From Rhodococcoides fascians A25f (lineage in GTDB: Bacteria; Actinomycetota; Actinomycetes; Mycobacteriales; Mycobacteriaceae), in assembly GCF_000760935.2 (NCBI RefSeq), contig NZ_CP049744.1, positions 5,487,501 to 5,551,500 of the forward strand: a stretch of DNA of 64,000 nt, written 5' to 3'. Position 1 is the stretch's first letter, and each line of letters starts with the position of its first letter. Made by a program: the position numbers and the translations under genes. Below the pieces are notes generated by a model. The model had not been told where the DNA came from, searched no databases, and was given only the letters and a program-made list of their open reading frames with translations. Below, in pieces: positions 54,667 to 64,000 of this stretch.

Positions 54667-56075
54667 GCTTCTCCCAATCCGGTCACGGTGGACGTGACCG
54701 CGCGAGTGGTGATTCCGTCGGGCCATCGCAGCGCGACGCCCGGAATATCGGTGAGCTCTCCGCAGACTGCGGACAGTGCAGGTCCGGACGGTGCAACAGG
54801 TGCACCGGGACGGTCCGCGGTGATCATCGCGAACCCAGGAAAACACGTGATCCACTCGCCCATCGACGCGGCGTCGGGCTTCGGGATCGAGGAAACGTCC
54901 AGTACGGCACCGGTTCCGCTTGCCTCGGCCAGCATCCCGGTAGTGCCCGCCAGGCCGGCCATCGAGACGTCCTTGGCTGCTTTGGGCGCTGTTCGGGCGA
55001 CGAACGACGCCATAGCTGTCAGTTCCTCGGTGTTGCGTCGCGAGGACGAATCCCATTGCTGACCGAAGTATCCGCGTCGCCATTCACCTTCGATATCGGC
55101 GGTGAGCGTGAGCCGGTCGCCGACGTTGCCGCCGCCGGCCCGCACCGGGTTCGCTGTGCGCCCCAGAGCAGTGACCGACAGTGAGGACGGCACCCCGGCC
55201 TGGGTATGGCCACCGAGTACCGGGACCTGCCATGCCGCAGAGGCATTGGCGAGTCCGCGAATGATGCGAGTCAGTCGGGACTGTGTGGGTGCGCCGACGG
55301 AATCGAGCATGCCGACGGCTCGGGCTCCCATGGCAGAGAGGTCGTTCAAGTTCACCAGGGCCGCGCACCACCCGGCCCACTCCGGGTCACGATCGACCAT
55401 CGAGGGAATGATTGCGTCGCAGGCAGCGATCATGTCACTGCCCGGTACCGGTACCCCGTCGTCGCCTCGAAAGCCTTTGGCCCCGAGCCCGAGCGGCTGT
55501 GCCTTCAGGGGTGCGAGCACACCGGCGAGCATCGCTTTGGTCGACGACACCAGCCGTTCGATTCGGTCGATGGGCCAGTACATCGCCACATGCGGGGTAC
55601 CGGCCACCTCGACGTCGCCGCGTCTGGTCCACCCGAGACCGGTGAACAGTCTCTCGTTGCGCTTCTGCACCGTTGCATCGAACCGAAGTACACCTCGGCT
55701 CTCGGCATGCGCACAGGCTGCGCGAACCAGTGCAGGACCGACACCGGAGGTGCGCGCCGAAGCAGACACCACCAGGCGACTGCCGGCCCACCATCCCAGA
55801 TCCGTTGCGGTGCAGGGAGCAAGACGTACTCCACCGAGCAGAGTGCCGTCCCGGTCGGTAGCGACCAGAACGACTGCTCGCGGATCGTCGTCGACGTCGT
55901 CGTGATCGGTGCCGGCGAACAAGCCCTGTTCGGCAACGAAGGTCGCTCTCCTGAGCGCACGATAGGCGTCCAGCTGCGCTGCGCCTTTGCACGGTTGCAC
56001 GATGAACCTGGGTTCGACGACAGTGGTTGCAGCGCCCGACAATCCGGCAAGATCCTGCGCGTCCACCCCGTACAT
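54663..56075 (-). CDS. GNAT acetyltransferase - AIR synthase-like fusion (MSMEG_0567 family)
   Basis: 470 residues. The first about 150 form a GNAT N-acetyltransferase (AVVLVATDRDGTLLGGVRLAP, then SGVGPALVRAACAHAESRG for the acetyl-CoA loop). Residues about 165-470 resemble the aminoimidazole ribonucleotide synthase (PurM) fold (LGAKGFRGDDGVPVPGSD, NLNDLSAMGARAVGMLD). Fusions of the two are typical in mycobacterial Nit1C clusters; elsewhere they are separate genes (nitE, nitF). Start ATG 56075 with GGGAGG upstream. Substrates unknown; the AIR-synthase part suggests ATP use. Confidence 0.87.
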   Translation of the reverse strand: MYGVDAQDLAGLSGAATTVVEPRFIVQPCKGAAQLDAYRALRRATFVAEQGLFAGTDHDDVDDDPRAVVLVATDRDGTLLGGVRLAPCTATDLGWWAGSRLVVSASARTSGVGPALVRAACAHAESRGVLRFDATVQKRNERLFTGLGWTRRGDVEVAGTPHVAMYWPIDRIERLVSSTKAMLAGVLAPLKAQPLGLGAKGFRGDDGVPVPGSDMIAACDAIIPSMVDRDPEWAGWCAALVNLNDLSAMGARAVGMLDSVGAPTQSRLTRIIRGLANASAAWQVPVLGGHTQAGVPSSLSVTALGRTANPVRAGGGNVGDRLTLTADIEGEWRRGYFGQQWDSSSRRNTEELTAMASFVARTAPKAAKDVSMAGLAGTTGMLAEASGTGAVLDVSSIPKPDAASMGEWITCFPGFAMITADRPGAPVAPSGPALSAVCGELTDIPGVALRWPDGITTRAVTSTVTGLGEA

Positions 56076-56076
56076 C

Positions 56077-57132
56077 TCAGCCTCCCGCATTCTGCAGGAC
56101 GCTGCACGCACCACATGCCGCGCAGCCTGCCTTCTGATCGGAGCCGAGCATCGCTGCTGCCTGGAGCTCCTTGGCGACGCGTCGGGTGACGCTTTCGAGT
56201 ACATCCCGGTCCGGAGCCGTCGCACGATCGACATCGACTGCCAACGTGCCGGCAAGCGGACGAAACGGAACGACGAAGGGATACACACCCATCTCGATGA
56301 GTTCCGCAGCACCGGAAACCAATTGGTCCGGATCCTCACCGAGGCCCACCAGAATGTACGTCGAGACCTGGTTGCGTCCGAAGATCCGGACTGCCTCTCT
56401 CCAGGCCGCGCGGTACTCGTCCATCGAGACCGACGCCTTGCCCGGCATCCACCTGCGTCGAACGTCGTCGTCGAGAGATTCGACGTGGATGCCGATGGAT
56501 TCGGCTCCGGCGTCGTACAGATCCTGAATTGTCTGCAGGTCACCCGGAGGTTCGCACTGCACCTGAATCGGCAGATCGGGAACCACGGCCTTGATGGCGC
56601 GTACACATCGGGCCAGATGACGGGCACCGCGATCCTTCGCGGCCGAAGTGCCTGTGGTCATGACCATTTGGGTGACACCGTCGAGCCGTACCGCCGCCTC
56701 TGCCACCTCGGCCAGTTGCGCCGGGGTCTTGACGGCGATGGTGTCGCCTGCCTCGAGCGAGGCCTCGATGGAGCAGAACCGGCACCGCTGGTCGGCGTCG
56801 TAACGGATGCACGTCTGCACCACGGTCGTTGCGAGAACGTTGGAGCCATGGAGCTTGGCGATCTTTTCGTAGCCGATCCCGTCGGCGGTGGCGAGATCGT
56901 AGAACTTCGGACGGTCGACAGCCTGAACATCGAGACCGATGTCGTTGCCGTCGAACAACACTCGGCCCTCTTCGAGAACGTACGGGCTGAGCGGATTGCG
57001 GGGGATGGCTGCGCCGAGGCCATCGATGGTGACATGCCCGTCGTCGCTCGGCCCGGCGCCTGCCGTTCTCGAGACCGGCGTGGATCCTCGGATTCCGAGC
57101 AACGCCAGATCTACACGCGTACTGACCGACAT
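56077..57132 (-). CDS. nitD: Radical SAM protein of the Nit1C cluster (MSMEG_0568 family)
   Basis: 351 residues. The likely SAM iron-sulfur site is C108, C117, C120 (CX8CX2C), not the usual CX3CX2C; MVMTTGTSAAKDRG and ESIGIHVESLDDDVRRR fit the barrel. A C-terminal cluster GCAACGAC (C337, C340, C343) may hold a second iron-sulfur cluster. It should start radical chemistry from SAM on an unknown substrate. ATG 57132 has AGGAG upstream; the stop of the NitB-like gene is nine bases before. Confidence 0.88.
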   Translation of the reverse strand: MSVSTRVDLALLGIRGSTPVSRTAGAGPSDDGHVTIDGLGAAIPRNPLSPYVLEEGRVLFDGNDIGLDVQAVDRPKFYDLATADGIGYEKIAKLHGSNVLATTVVQTCIRYDADQRCRFCSIEASLEAGDTIAVKTPAQLAEVAEAAVRLDGVTQMVMTTGTSAAKDRGARHLARCVRAIKAVVPDLPIQVQCEPPGDLQTIQDLYDAGAESIGIHVESLDDDVRRRWMPGKASVSMDEYRAAWREAVRIFGRNQVSTYILVGLGEDPDQLVSGAAELIEMGVYPFVVPFRPLAGTLAVDVDRATAPDRDVLESVTRRVAKELQAAAMLGSDQKAGCAACGACSVLQNAGG

Positions 57133-57141
57133 GGTTCGCTC

Positions 57142-57666
57142 CTAGACCATGTAGGTCGAATTGATGATGGCACCCTTGCGCGCGTAGTGGATCAGCGCGT
57201 CCTGCACGTCGAGGGGGTGGGCCGGGATGACACCTTCGATGAGATCCTCTTCACGACCGCCGTGCAGAGCCAGCCCGAAGCGGCAGCAGAACACCGTGCC
57301 GCCCTCGGCGATGAACGTCGCAAGGGAATCGTTGATGTTCTGCTCGCCCGGGAAGCCGGAATCACCGGTGGTCGGAAATCCGCGAGTGGCAAGGCAATTG
57401 ATGGCACCGGGGCCGTAGAAGTACATGGCCGACTCGAAGCCCTTGCGCAGGGCCCGCGTCGCCTGGAGTACCGCGACGAACGATACCGAGGACTCGTGGG
57501 CGATGCCGTGCACCAGCGTGAAGTAGCTTTCGCCGTTCTCGGCCTTGTAGTCGGGGAAGATCTTGGTAGAGCCGTAGATGTTGCTGCCCTTGGGAAGTGA
57601 CGGGTGCGGGATCTCTTCGAGGGACTTCTTGATGTTCTCGGCGATGGACTGGTCGAGGTCTGACAC
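57142..57666 (-). CDS. nitB: NitB-like (MSMEG_0572) nitrogen starvation protein
   Basis: 174 residues with no known enzyme motif. The sequence (PSLPKGSNIYGSTKIFPDY; FVAVLQATRALRKGF; YFYGPGAINCLATRGFP; VFCCRFGLALHGGREEDLI) matches the small protein that begins Nit1C clusters and resembles DsrE-like folds, with a Cys pair (CC). GTG 57666 has AGGAG seven bases upstream. It is the first gene of the eight-gene cluster. In the 272-bp promoter region upstream (57667-57938) I found no convincing GlnR or other nitrogen-control box. Confidence 0.82.
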   Translation of the reverse strand: MSDLDQSIAENIKKSLEEIPHPSLPKGSNIYGSTKIFPDYKAENGESYFTLVHGIAHESSVSFVAVLQATRALRKGFESAMYFYGPGAINCLATRGFPTTGDSGFPGEQNINDSLATFIAEGGTVFCCRFGLALHGGREEDLIEGVIPAHPLDVQDALIHYARKGAIINSTYMV

Positions 57667-57938
57667 TGGTGTCTCCTGAGGTTCGCAGAGCTGGCTGAAT
57701 GCAATGGGCAACTACTCGAGATGCGGTGGGCGTCGATGGCCACCTGAGGAAGAGAGGTCATGTCCGGCGAAAGAGCAGATCCTCTTCGGCCATGGGACAA
57801 GTACAAGCCCCATCCATTTCCGGTTGGTCACGCTCGGAACAACGCCGTGTTTCGAGGGCCTCACAGTGTTGACGTGGTGTTACGCGGCTACTGTGAAGGC
57901 CGGTCCACCCATCCATAGCGAGCAGGACGAGGAACACG

Positions 57939-58319
57939 ATGATCGGCGCCGTCACCGGCTTGTTGTACGCGTTGTCCCTGGTAGTGGGCATCTGGGTGCT
58001 CGTGAAGCTCGCCACGAACCGGCCCGTTCTGTTGAAGAACAAGGCCGACCGAGCACTGTTCTGGACGATCGCAGCCACCGAGGCCGTCGTCGCGCTTCAG
58101 GCCGTGATCGGGTTCGTCATGATGTTCACCTCGGATCGCGAGATACACCGGTTGACGTTCGGCTCTTATCTCGTCGGACTGCTGTTCCTGCTTCCATTGG
58201 GAACGTGGTGGTCCCTGGGAGACCGTTCCCGCGGCGGCACAGCGGTGCTGCTCGTCGCCGTCCTCACCCTCGCAGCCATGGTGCTGCGCCTGAGCCAGAT
58301 TTGGGCCGGATATGCCTGA
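57939..58319 (+). CDS. Membrane protein (four helices)
   Basis: 126 residues with four transmembrane helices (about 3-23, 40-62, 73-91, 100-120) and short loops. ATG 57939. No family recognised. It overlaps the next membrane protein gene by eight bases, so the two are co-translated, and the pair is divergent from the Nit1C cluster. The products may form a heteromeric membrane complex. Unknown function. Confidence 0.65.
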   Translation: MIGAVTGLLYALSLVVGIWVLVKLATNRPVLLKNKADRALFWTIAATEAVVALQAVIGFVMMFTSDREIHRLTFGSYLVGLLFLLPLGTWWSLGDRSRGGTAVLLVAVLTLAAMVLRLSQIWAGYA

Positions 58320-58716
58320 CAACCTCCAGCAAGCGACGCGCACCGGCTTCGGGCGCTTTCTCATCGCCGTCTACGCGGTGTTCGCCGTTGCCGCGACATC
58401 GCGCTCGATAGTGCAGCTCACCACCCGATTCGACAACGCACCGGTGGCGTACCTCCTGTCGGCGTTCGCTGCGGTGGTCTACATCATCGCGACAGTGGGA
58501 CTGGCGAGGGCAACCGAAGCATCCCGACGCGTGGTGACGGTGTCCTGCATCATCGAACTCGTCGGAGTCATCGGCATCGGCACCCTCAGCTACATCCAGC
58601 CCCAGGACTTCCCGGAGCCGACGGTGTGGTCGCACTTCGGATCCGGCTACGTCTTCATCCCGGTGGTGCTCCCCATCGCGGGACTGTGGTGGTTGCGAAA
58701 GACTCGACAGCGGTAG
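58312..58716 (+). CDS. Membrane protein (four helices)
   Basis: 134 residues, four transmembrane helices (about 14-32, 45-65, 76-97, 112-128) and a basic C-terminus (LRKTRQR). Start ATG 58312 within the previous gene's end. It resembles the preceding protein in length and topology but not obviously in sequence. No family recognised; likely a partner of the product of 57939-58319. Confidence 0.65.
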   Translation: MPDNLQQATRTGFGRFLIAVYAVFAVAATSRSIVQLTTRFDNAPVAYLLSAFAAVVYIIATVGLARATEASRRVVTVSCIIELVGVIGIGTLSYIQPQDFPEPTVWSHFGSGYVFIPVVLPIAGLWWLRKTRQR

Positions 58717-58738
58717 GGGTCTGTGGCCAGAATCGGCC

Positions 58739-59326
58739 ATGACCGCCTGGACGACCGTCGATGTCGATTACCACCTGTTCTCGCTTGCAGCGGCGCACAG
58801 TGAGCCGGTGCCCCCGGGCGCCCTCGGCGAGCTGATCGACGCCTCCGACAACTGCATTCACGTCCACACGGGAATTGCATCGGGGCCCGTTCGCGTTGCC
58901 GTCGACGTCCTAGCGCAAGCACCAGCAGTCGAAATCGACGGGTCGTGGGAGGACGCGGCCGAGGTCTCGATCGCCGTGGACGCGACGCTAACTTTCGTCT
59001 CCGCGCTGGGGTACGTAGGTACGGACGCGACTACGGTCTCGCCGCCCGTGAGCGGCTTTTTGGGAGTTCGCGTGAGTTCGATAGGTAGAGGTACCCATTG
59101 GGATTCGGACGTGAGCGAACCGGTCGAGGACTATCTCTTCGAGATCTGGCCCGCGACGATGCGACGCGAGTTGACGCGCGTGAAGACCACGAACGGTCCA
59201 CAGACCTCGAAGCCCGGTTCGGTACGGCCCCCGAGTACGTCGACTTCGAGGTCGAATTTCGATCCCTACAGCGATGCGACGGTACGTCTGCGCGGTCCGG
59301 TCAGCTGGGATCCCGAGGAAGCGTGA
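58739..59326 (+). CDS. Hypothetical protein, possibly frameshifted
   Basis: 195 residues. The first two thirds (VDVDYHLFSL, SGPVRVAVDVLAQ, VSEPVEDYLFEIWPA) read as a normal soluble beta-rich domain with well-biased codons. From about 59190 the sequence is odd (Ser/Thr/Pro-rich, TSKPGSVRPPSTSTS), while the next frame has strongly biased codons reading DLEARFGTAPEYVDFEVEF. A frameshift near 59190-59205 is possible, in which case the end of the protein here is wrong. No family name. ATG 58739. Confidence 0.5.
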   Translation: MTAWTTVDVDYHLFSLAAAHSEPVPPGALGELIDASDNCIHVHTGIASGPVRVAVDVLAQAPAVEIDGSWEDAAEVSIAVDATLTFVSALGYVGTDATTVSPPVSGFLGVRVSSIGRGTHWDSDVSEPVEDYLFEIWPATMRRELTRVKTTNGPQTSKPGSVRPPSTSTSRSNFDPYSDATVRLRGPVSWDPEEA

Positions 59327-59430
59327 AGATCTCCGACTCTCGACGTGGCTGTTAACACACCCCACCGACAGGTTTGCTTTCTCGAATCCTTGTGTAAGGC
59401 AACAGTTTTCGATTCGACTACCATTGCTTA

Positions 59431-59446
59431 TCGAACAGGCGTTCGA
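59431..59446 (+). promoter_or_regulatory. SOS (LexA) box of the DUF222 HNH gene
   Basis: TCGAACAGGCGTTCGA is an exact match to the actinobacterial LexA box (TCGAACnnnnGTTCGA). It ends 13 bases before the ATG at 59460, so LexA would block the promoter and DNA damage would induce the gene. 13E12 family genes in M. tuberculosis carry SOS boxes too. Confidence 0.8.
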
Positions 59447-59459
59447 TACACTTATCGCC

Positions 59460-60932
<1,473 letters not shown>

Positions 60933-60947
60933 CCACCGACAACAAGA

Positions 60948-60981
60948 CCAGCCCCGCACCGAGAACACGGTGCGGGGCTGG
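60948..60981. terminator. Bidirectional terminator, 14-bp perfect stem
   Basis: Arms CCAGCCCCGCACCG (60948-60961) and CGGTGCGGGGCTGG (60968-60981) pair perfectly around the loop AGAACA, between the convergent DUF222 and SRPBCC genes. Confidence 0.8.
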
Positions 60982-61017
60982 AAGAGGTTGTCGTGCAGCT
61001 ACTTCAGCAAGGATCGG

Positions 61018-61446
61018 TCACTTCAACGCCGCCAAGTTCGCAACGGATTTCTTGACATCGGTGTCCAGAGCCCGCGCCACCACCGATCCCACCGGACCGA
61101 ACAGCACACCCCCGCCGAATTTCGCGTCGAGCGTCAGCTCCGAACCGCCCTCGGCCTCACGCACATGGACGGTCAGCGAAATTCGCACCCCGCCCTTGCC
61201 GCGGCCGGACATCTCGATCAGCTTGGGCTCGTCGTATTGCGTGAAGGTCCAGTTGATCGTGTTCTTGAAACCCTTGACCTTCACCAGCGACTCCACTTCG
61301 GTGCCCTTGCCGACCTTCTTCGGTGGTGGGCTGCACCACCCACCGTGGATGGTCATCCACTCGTCGAAGCGGTCGAGCGCGGAAGCCTTGTCCCACGCGC
61401 CCTGCGGATTCTCGGGCATCTGTACCGAGACACTGATCGTCGCCAT
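61018..61446 (-). CDS. SRPBCC (START-like) family protein
   Basis: 142 residues of the polyketide cyclase/coenzyme Q-binding fold: ISVSVQMPENPQGAWDKASALDRFDEW at the start and a long C-terminal helix (GSVVARALDTDVKKSVANLAAL). Such proteins have a hydrophobic cavity and bind lipids or aromatic ligands. ATG 61446. Divergent from ligD over 59 bp; single gene. Ligand unknown. It is not the Ku gene that often accompanies ligD. Confidence 0.8.
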   Translation of the reverse strand: MATISVSVQMPENPQGAWDKASALDRFDEWMTIHGGWCSPPPKKVGKGTEVESLVKVKGFKNTINWTFTQYDEPKLIEMSGRGKGGVRISLTVHVREAEGGSELTLDAKFGGGVLFGPVGSVVARALDTDVKKSVANLAALK

Positions 61447-61493
61447 GAGATCGAGCCTGTCACAACTTGCCCGCAGGTTCTGACGTCGGCCAC

Positions 61494-61499
61494 TAACCT
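61494..61499 (+). promoter_or_regulatory. Putative -10 box of a leaderless ligD transcript
   Basis: TAACCT fits TAnnnT and lies six bases before ATG 61506, with no Shine-Dalgarno sequence, as expected for a leaderless transcript. Confidence 0.4.
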
Positions 61500-61505
61500 G
61501 AGACG

Positions 61506-63812
61506 ATGGCCACGCTCGAGATCGAAGGACGGAAGGTCTCCGTCACCAACCTCGACAAAGTGCTGTTCCCCGACACCGGCACCACCAAGGGCAACATCAT
61601 CGAGTACTACGTTGCCGCCGCGCATGCGATGCTGCCGCACCTCGTCGGCCGCGCCGTGACCCGCAAACGTTGGCCGAACGGCGTCGACCAGTCCTCGTTC
61701 TTCGAGAAGAACCTCGCAGCATCCGCACCCGACTGGCTCGATCGCCGGTCGATGCAACATTCGGATCGCGTGGTCACCTACCCACTGTTCTCCACCGCGG
61801 CCGATCTGGCGTGGCTCGGCCAACAGGCAGCCATCGAAGCCCATGTGCCGCAGTGGCGATTCGACGGCACCGAGCCCGGCCCCGCCACCCGCATGGTCTT
61901 CGATCTCGATCCCGGTGATGACGTCGACCTCGCCCGGTGCGCCGAAGTAGCCTGCGAGATAAGGGATCTGATCGGCGATATCGGCATGACAGCGTATCCC
62001 GTCACCAGCGGTAGCAAGGGAATTCACCTGTACGTTCCGCTCGACAAGCCGTTGTCGACGTCGGGCGCATCCACCGTCGCGAAACGTGTTGCCACGCTGC
62101 TCGAAGAGCGCTCGCCGGATCGGGTGACCGCCACCATGGCGAAGGCGAAGCGCACCGGGAGAGTGTTCGTCGACTGGAGCCAGAACAACGGCAAGAAGAC
62201 GACGGTCGCACCGTACTCACTCCGCGGGCGAGCACTCCCCACCGTCGCGGCACCTCGCACCTGGGACGAGCTGGAAGCGCCTGGCCTGCAACAGCTTCGG
62301 TTCGAGGAAGTGCTCGAGCGCCTCACCGATATCGGCGATCTACTCGCCGACCTGGATCCCGCCGTGAACTCGGACGAGAAGCGACCCGAAAGCGACACCA
62401 CCACAGACAAACTCGACAAGTATCGCAGCATGCGGAGCGCCGACCGAACTCCCGAGCCAGTGCCCGCGACCGCCGAGCCGCAGGGCGACAACGACACCTT
62501 CGTCATCCAAGAGCACCATGCCCGACGCCTGCACTACGACTTCCGACTCGAACACGACGGCGTCCTGGTCTCGTGGGCCGTCCCCAAGAACATCCCGGAC
62601 GATCCCAAGCAGAACCGGCTGGCGGTACACACCGAGGACCACCCACTCGAATACGCAACGTTCTCCGGTCGGATACCTAAGGGCGAGTACGGCGGTGGCG
62701 ACGTATCGATCTGGGACAGCGGAACCTACGAGCTCGAGAAATGGCGCGACGACGAAGTCATCGTCGTCCTGAACGGATCGAAGGCCCGCGGCAGGTTCGC
62801 TCTGATTCGCACCAAGGGCAACCAGTGGCTGATGCATCTGATGAAGGACGCACCCAGCGCAACGACCGAGAGCGCGACGACCGAAAATACCCCAGCCAAG
62901 AACATCTCGCCGATGCTCGCCACCGCCGGCGACATTCTGGGTCTCGGCGACGACGAGTGGTCGTTCGAGGGCAAGTGGGACGGGTTCCGCATCGTCGCAG
63001 AACTCACACACGGGTCCATGACGCTCCGCACCCGCAGCGGCAACGACTACAGCGAGAAGTTCGGTGCGCTCCAATCTCTGGCGGACGACCTTTCCGACCA
63101 CGATGCCGTCGTCGACGGAGAGGTCGTCGTGTTCGACGACAACGGCATCAGCAGCTTCGAGATGCTGCAGAACGCGAACCGTGACGACATCCGTTTCATC
63201 GCCTTCGATCTGCTCTACCTCGACGGCACTTCACTGCTGCGTAAGAAGTACTCCGATCGACGACGGCTGCTCGAGCTGCTCACCACCGGACTCGACTCGG
63301 TGTTGGTGCCTGCCCGACTGACCGGCTCCGCCGCGGATGCCATCGCCGAAAGCCGAGAACGTGGGTGGGAAGGCGTCGTCGCCAAGCGAACCGACTCCGT
63401 CTACCAACCCGGCAAGCGCGCCCACACGTGGATCAAACACAAGAACTGGCGGACGCAGGAAGTCGTGATCGGTGGGTGGCGTCGGGGCCAGGGTCGTCGC
63501 GCGGGCGGGTTCGGCTCGTTGTTGATGGGGATACCCGACGGCGACGGCCTTCGCTACGTGGGTCGCGTCGGAACCGGGTTCGACGACCGTGCACTCGACA
63601 CTCTCGCCGCTCTTCTCACGCCCCTCGAGACGTCGGACAGTCCCTTCTCCTCGGCGCTGCCCACGGCCGACAGGAACGGTGCGGTGTGGGTGGAACCGAC
63701 TCTCGTCGGTGAGGTCCGGTTCTACGAAGCGACCGAATCGGGTCATCTACGGCATCCGAGTTGGCGCGGTCTTCGCTCCGACAAATCACCCGGGGACGTC
63801 GTTGCCGAATAG
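61506..63812 (+). CDS. ligD: Multifunctional non-homologous end-joining DNA ligase LigD
   Basis: 768 residues, close to the mycobacterial LigD length. The Pol domain (about 1-290; FDLDPGDD with D133 and D135) leads, then the phosphoesterase domain (about 330-460; HHARRLHYDFRLEHDG) and the ligase domain (about 475-768; EGKWDGFRI with the AMP-accepting Lys 490). It joins DNA ends with Ku in stationary-phase or damaged cells. The domain order matches M. tuberculosis. Ku, its partner, is not in the window. It duplicates activities found in the LigC/Prim-PolC operon at 28-30 kb. Confidence 0.95.
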   Translation: MATLEIEGRKVSVTNLDKVLFPDTGTTKGNIIEYYVAAAHAMLPHLVGRAVTRKRWPNGVDQSSFFEKNLAASAPDWLDRRSMQHSDRVVTYPLFSTAADLAWLGQQAAIEAHVPQWRFDGTEPGPATRMVFDLDPGDDVDLARCAEVACEIRDLIGDIGMTAYPVTSGSKGIHLYVPLDKPLSTSGASTVAKRVATLLEERSPDRVTATMAKAKRTGRVFVDWSQNNGKKTTVAPYSLRGRALPTVAAPRTWDELEAPGLQQLRFEEVLERLTDIGDLLADLDPAVNSDEKRPESDTTTDKLDKYRSMRSADRTPEPVPATAEPQGDNDTFVIQEHHARRLHYDFRLEHDGVLVSWAVPKNIPDDPKQNRLAVHTEDHPLEYATFSGRIPKGEYGGGDVSIWDSGTYELEKWRDDEVIVVLNGSKARGRFALIRTKGNQWLMHLMKDAPSATTESATTENTPAKNISPMLATAGDILGLGDDEWSFEGKWDGFRIVAELTHGSMTLRTRSGNDYSEKFGALQSLADDLSDHDAVVDGEVVVFDDNGISSFEMLQNANRDDIRFIAFDLLYLDGTSLLRKKYSDRRRLLELLTTGLDSVLVPARLTGSAADAIAESRERGWEGVVAKRTDSVYQPGKRAHTWIKHKNWRTQEVVIGGWRRGQGRRAGGFGSLLMGIPDGDGLRYVGRVGTGFDDRALDTLAALLTPLETSDSPFSSALPTADRNGAVWVEPTLVGEVRFYEATESGHLRHPSWRGLRSDKSPGDVVAE

Positions 63813-63886
63813 CGATACCGTCACGCCCGACACGACGTTCGGCACTTTCGAGAGAAACCGGCACAGAGACCGTTCTTCTGTTGCCA

Positions 63887-63892
63887 TAGAAT
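63887..63892 (+). promoter_or_regulatory. Putative -10 box at the window end
   Basis: TAGAAT is a good TAnnnT -10 box. Six bases after it is the GTG at 63899, giving a leaderless arrangement like several others in this window. Confidence 0.35.
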
Positions 63893-63898
63893 GTCCGA

Positions 63899-64000
63899 GT
63901 GCGTACCGTTCGTCCTATCGTTTCCGGGGGGAGCGTAACGAGTCACGCTCTAACAGCTATACCGATTTGCGGGCCGGCTCTACGGGGGCTTGCCGGATCA
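63899..64000 (+). CDS. Unidentified gene start, cut by the window edge
   Basis: A frame open from GTG 63899 to the edge (34 codons) gives MRTVRPIVSGGSVTSHALT and continues. The -10 box six bases upstream suggests a leaderless start. Too short to identify. The alternative ATG at 63891 is closed by a stop after 15 codons. Confidence 0.35.
   Translation, partial: MRTVRPIVSGGSVTSHALTAIPICGPALRGLAGS

Noticed and set aside
57667..57938. GlnR-like box upstream of the Nit1C cluster (around 57829, GGTCAC...AACAA)
   Set aside because: The spacing and second half do not fit GlnR consensus; too weak to report as a site.

Overview
The window is high-GC actinobacterial chromosome, most like Rhodococcus (Rhodococcoides) or a close mycolate-containing relative. 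The evidence is gene content: an acyl-ACP desaturase, maltokinase, a LigC/Prim-PolC pair plus a full LigD, LppU-like and L,D-transpeptidase envelope proteins, an Acg-type nitroreductase with universal stress proteins, a 13E12/DUF222 HNH gene behind an actinobacterial SOS box, and a mycobacterial-type Nit1C cluster. Start-stop overlaps (ATGA/GTGA) and leaderless-looking promoters are frequent. I saw no rRNA, tRNA, CRISPR array, prophage or insertion sequence. Species assignment is inference.

Layout. 1-7.5 kb: gluconate-permease tail, SUKH protein, membrane M50 protease, desaturase, GtrA protein, a 55-residue membrane protein, maltokinase, pirin and a GGDEF protein. 7.6-14 kb: a TetR/ABC-export operon, an M13 peptidase and a P450. 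14-18.3 kb: a four-gene sugar ABC importer. 18.4-23.4 kb: a DinB-like protein, an L,D-transpeptidase, and a tightly coupled glycosyltransferase / acyl-CoA dehydrogenase-like / PIG-L deacetylase / methyltransferase operon of unknown product. This operon is the best candidate for an undescribed pathway. 23.4-32 kb: an ANTAR regulator, a zinc peptidase, an NhaA-DsbA fusion, an SdpI protein, Prim-PolC + LigC, an LppU-like lipoprotein and an MFS pump.

32-36.3 kb is a stress/hypoxia-like block (two tandem-domain universal stress proteins, Acg-like nitroreductase, pyridoxamine-oxidase-like protein) with a DosR-like half-site. 36.3-38.5 kb: a TetR divergent from a cupin and a frameshifted esterase, with a strong palindrome between. 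38.6-43.6 kb: ilvD, tandem REP-like repeats, an MFS pump with a long tail, and its divergent TetR. 43.6-50.3 kb: a secreted S1 protease, a DUF6319 protein, then a plsB / HAD-plsC / adenylate cyclase operon behind a large AT-rich inverted repeat.

50.3-57.7 kb is a complete eight-gene Nit1C cluster on the minus strand: NitB-like protein, radical SAM, GNAT-AIR synthase fusion, nitrilase, MSMEG_0570-like protein, flavoprotein, a second nitrilase paralogue that has lost its catalytic Cys and Glu, and a glycosyltransferase. The family is linked to nitrogen starvation and cyanide assimilation. 57.9-64 kb: two small membrane proteins, a possibly frameshifted hypothetical protein, the SOS-boxed HNH gene with coding microsatellites, an SRPBCC protein, LigD, and the start of an unidentified gene.

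Gene identities rest on reading motifs by eye. No database search was run, and starts were chosen from ribosome-binding sites, overlaps or leaderless promoters where visible.
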